This document shows, piece by piece, positions 61,101-64,000 of a DNA stretch of 64,000 nt (position 1 is the stretch's first letter; every line of letters starts with the position of its first letter). The notes under the pieces are model-generated. The model was not told the DNA's origin. It did no database searches and saw nothing but the letters and a program-made list of their open reading frames with translations. The DNA lies in contig JAIXMF010000018.1 in the NCBI GenBank assembly GCA_025201365.1, forward strand, positions 62,001 to 126,000. Direction: 5' to 3'. Both the position numbers and the translations under genes were made by a program. The DNA is from Syncephalis plumigaleata. Lineage: Eukaryota > Zoopagomycota > Zoopagomycetes > Zoopagales > Piptocephalidaceae.

Positions 61101-61540
61101 ATGATCATGGTCGCTGGCAAATGCGTGAACTCGAAGGCACCGAACAATTCTTCGAGGCCGATCTCGTACTCTTAGCCATGGGCTTCCTAGGTCCCGAGAA
61201 TGCAATCATTAAGCAGTTGTCTCTCAATCAAGATGCTCGCACTAACATTAGTACACCCGCGAATGGCTATGCCACCAGTATTCCTAAGGTGTACGCCGCA
61301 GGTGACTGTCGACGTGGTCAATCACTAGTCGTGTGGGGTATCAATGAAGGTCGTCAGTGTGCTCGTGAAATCGATCAAATGTTAACGGGCGAGTCGCGCC
61401 TACCTGTAACTGGTGGTATACAGCAACGTACGTTAACTGAGATGGAAGAGTTTCTACTCAACGGTAATGCCATCGGTATGATACGTGGACCGATGGAACG
61501 ACAAGCAGCTACCGAGACCATGATGATAACACAAGCTTAA
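55187..61540 (+). CDS. GLT1: NADH-type glutamate synthase (fused GOGAT)
   Basis: Two exons (55187-55943, 56018-61540), about 2,095 residues. Converts glutamine plus 2-oxoglutarate to two glutamates. Order: class II amidotransferase with the nucleophile Cys in [11 protein letters not shown]; central domain; FMN and 3Fe-4S synthase domain ([71 protein letters not shown]); beta-helix; then the beta part with two Cys clusters ([35 protein letters not shown]) and NAD(P)/FAD motifs ([30 protein letters not shown]). Five one-base losses shift the frame near 56685, 57708, 58173, 58836 and 60692; family text resumes each time. The start may lie upstream at 55086 (MAHHVSSSIEE), which is not in frame as written. 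An AT-rich intron carries a GAT repeat. Confidence 0.93.
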
Positions 61541-61687
61541 GGTTACCATCATTGTACTCATTCTTCTCAAACATATGAGATCAACTATTGTTGTTTGTTG
61601 TTGTTGCTGAGTAGTCGATTTGTTTACACGTACAATGTTCATATCACAATAATAAAATGTTCAGTTTATCGAATTTTATTTTATAAG

Positions 61688-63371
61688 TCATAACATACTA
61701 TAATGCACCGTATTCATGCATTGTGAGCATGTCTCTTCCTTCGTGTTTAGTTGATAATATACCAATCGATAGAATTTTGTGTAATGCTCCTTCCTCTGGG
61801 CTGTCCAGCACGCGTATGACCTCATTCGTATCATATCCACAAGTAGATTCGACTCATCATGGTCTCTTCTCACATAAATGCAATACAAACTACCGATAAC
61901 ATGCTGGTATCCATAGGCACCTTGACATTGCAACATCTGATCACTACCATACGGATCAATGCTGCATATTGTTATATTGGACATGATGGGTAGTGATGGA
62001 ATATCTCGTAGAAATGCAATTGGCACACTATCACCATTGGACAGTTCAAACGTGTAATGCGGTGTATCACTTTGCTCAGATGATGCCACGCTATGGATGA
62101 CATAGTAATTGTTGATAACGCTCGTTGTAAATACCTCGATGACCACTCGTGATTGATACGAATAGGTGGCGTCGATCAAGCATAGATTGGCTATTTGAGG
62201 AAAGTAGAACCATCCAGCGCGTACCAATCGAACTGACGCGACTGTCGAGAATTCATATAGACTCCATTCAAAGTGCATACTCGTACGATCAGTCAATCTT
62301 GCCACGTAGATCATCGCTGAATGATCGGTCACCTCGTAGAAGCATAGTAGCTGCCATGTATCATCGATACTACCCGGACACTTGACACCTTGATCCAAAT
62401 CGATGACTGATATACAATCTAATTCACAATACATTTAACAGCCCATTTTCTACTTAGTGCATTATTGTTTGCTACTTACCGTACATTGCAATGGATACCA
62501 CATTACTCAGTCCTTGTAATCGCTCGGCGATTAGTCCCCATTTGCCATTCGTCATTACAACTGCATTCTCATCTTGAATATCAATGCTATTCAGTCTATT
62601 TCCATGCTCGCGAGATAGTATCGTTACAACACAGCTATCCTTATTGCGTTCCTCGTGTAATTCGAAATGCATGGCTGACATGTAATAATCGCCTGTCATA
62701 GGATGATAATCGTAGTTGATCCCATCATTATCACGATCCCATGATATGACATTGGGCGACGTGGAAAATGACTGAGCCGTACTGGTCTTATTGCCGAAAT
62801 ACTTGAGATCTCGATATGCCGAGAATTCTATGTTGTAGTAAAGCAATGATCTAAAATTGTTGATGGAACGCTCTTTTTCCAGCTGGACACTCGTTGCAGT
62901 AGACGAGTAGATATTTGCACCTGTTATCTTTTGATGTGGTTCTATGTGAATATGTGTAGTATTCGAATAGCCATACCGCCAATTGGCCTCGGTAGTAACA
63001 CGTCGGCGATACGTACTATACCAGTCGATACCATCTATTACATCGGCCCTTCTTCCTTTCCTTCCGCTTCCCGGTACATCAACATTATTCATAGTAGTGC
63101 GTGCACACCACAATACAAAATCCCATTCTTTAACGTGATATGCCGCAGATAGGTACTTGTTCTTGTATAGTTTTCGCCATACTTTATCATTGTTACATAT
63201 TGTATTCCGTAATAAACGACAACAACTGCCTAGTCTCATTAATTCTGTATGGTTTAATGACTCGTAGAGACAATTGCAATCATAGGTCGGGAGTACTACG
63301 AGTATATTGAGCAATCTGCATGATGAATTAGAACTTGTACTATCAAAGATAATATTCATATTGGAAAGCAT
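61688..63371 (-). CDS. F-box-like protein of unknown target
   Basis: Two exons (62480-63371, 61688-62418), 540 residues. The N-terminus reads as a diverged F-box: LNHTELMRLGSCCRLLRNTI, then WRKLYKNKYLSAAYHVKEWD, a pattern of F-box proteins that join SCF ubiquitin ligases via Skp1. The body has no clear repeats (no WD or LRR); it contains many aromatic and beta-prone segments (GYSNTTHIHIEPHQKITG, WSLYEFSTVASVRLVRAGWF) and may be a single beta-rich substrate domain. It converges on glutamate synthase (147-bp gap). The F-box call rests on the first 90 residues only. Confidence 0.6.
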
Positions 63372-63706
63372 GGAGGAAAAGGATAGAGCTGCATGCGTGT
63401 CACGATACTCTCTCTCTGTCTCTCTCTCTGTCTGTCTCTTTCAAAAACTGCCATGTATACAGGCTTATTTTGGGTAGTAACTTGCACGTCCAAACTAACT
63501 GATTTACTATTCGCTGTAACGTATCATGTTTACTGATATCGAATGGAATACATTAAACAGTTTATTGGTTCTACAAACAAGATGTAGTTCATGGTCGATT
63601 ATTGGCATGATTAGTTCTTAATATAACGCGCAATTCGATTGATTCCATTTGTGCTCTAACACTTCTTCCTTTCCTTTCCTTCCTTACTTGTGGTAACCAA
63701 CTAATT
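63372..63706. promoter_or_regulatory. Divergent promoter between F-box-like gene and acylphosphatase
   Basis: 335 bp between the two starts. TCTCTCTGTC repeats at 63408-63435 and a TTCCTTTCCTTTCCTTCC tract just before the acylphosphatase ATG. No specific sites recognised. Confidence 0.4.
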
Positions 63707-63898
63707 ATGGGTTCATTTCGTGAATTACGCTTTGAAGTATTTGGCCGTGTTCAGGGTAAGCATGGCGAATATTCTGTCAAAGTCGCCGTCATTAATAACA
63801 ATACCGTTCACTTGCTATCTTGTCAGGTGTATTCTTTCGCAGGTATACGGTAGAACAGGCTCGTACACTGGGACTTGTAGGCTGGGTACGCAATACAC
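63707..63898 (+). CDS. Acylphosphatase (partial, runs off window)
   Basis: Two exons visible (63707-63755, 63827-63898); a further exon lies beyond the window edge after donor GTAAGA. Text: MGSFRELRFEVFGRVQ-GVFF, then RRYTVEQARTLGLVGWVRNT. VQGVFFR is the acylphosphatase phosphate loop with the catalytic Arg, and GLVGWVRNT holds the catalytic Asn. Hydrolyses acylphosphates such as 1,3-bisphosphoglycerate. Confidence 0.9.
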
Positions 63899-64000
63899 GT
63901 AAGAAGCCTTGCAACCTATAAACGACTGTATAACCATGAAAACTCATCCTATATTGCTACTTGTGATCGTGTATGATATATGTACGATCTTCCCGTGGGA

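Overview
The window is nuclear DNA of an intron-rich eukaryote, most likely an early-diverging (zygomycete-grade) fungus. The genes are short-intron and AT-rich. The set includes a fused alpha+beta glutamate synthase, a RIB2-type riboflavin deaminase, a fungal-style heat-shock factor, SEC59-type dolichol kinase, class 2 DHODH and secreted proteins with a dibasic (RR) site. One intron in RPF2 is a textbook U12-type AT-AC intron, so the minor spliceosome is present; ascomycete yeasts lack it.

Layout. 0.2-9.4 kb: cytosolic HSP70 (-), a two-domain AAA+ ATPase (-, 15 exons), an unknown ORF next to a MITE, micro-exon gene MEG1 (+) and a small unknown gene (-). 9.9-18.6 kb: EPS15/Ede1-like EH protein, ZUFSP-type deubiquitinase, a 1.1 kb MITE relative with a small cargo ORF, and RPF2 (all +). 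18.7-24.8 kb: DHODH, NAA40 (NatD) and a three-KH RNA-binding protein (all -). 24.8-28.3 kb: no gene seen except one MITE. 28.3-32.8 kb: a protein with four copies of an eight-cysteine module (+), whose frame is disrupted in the middle. 33.0-37.0 kb: MEG2 (-), then duplicated upstream DNA to 38.9 kb. 39.4-40.6 kb: a secreted kinase-like protein. 41.2-47.5 kb: HSF, TIPIN/Swi3 (-), dolichol kinase. 47.6-51.8 kb: BCAT and UFD1 (both -). 51.9-52.5 kb: RIB2-type deaminase. 55.1-61.5 kb: glutamate synthase. 61.7-63.4 kb: F-box-like protein (-). 63.7 kb to the end: acylphosphatase, running off the window.

The standout system is the MEG pair. Each gene encodes a signal peptide, an RR processing site, a variable segment, and a conserved C-terminal block of about 55-57 residues. 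The variable segment is written almost entirely by 3-nt exons, one codon each: 13 in MEG1, and 39 plus one 6-nt exon in MEG2. They sit on regular 78-84 bp cassettes in which exon and near-identical intron repeat in tandem. 2-nt exons (AC, CA) set and reset the frame. All splice junctions close in one frame in both genes, and differences between the copies are multiples of three. Every one-codon exon can be skipped or duplicated without loss of frame, so this looks like a generator of secreted-peptide diversity, by splicing and by cassette duplication. Upstream DNA and a scrap of the last exon of a third copy remain near 38.1-38.9 kb.

Several otherwise conserved genes (glutamate synthase, UFD1, RIB2-type deaminase, the Cys-module gene) carry isolated one-base losses next to repeated bases. 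These look like consensus-sequence errors rather than biology. They matter for anyone re-annotating the window.
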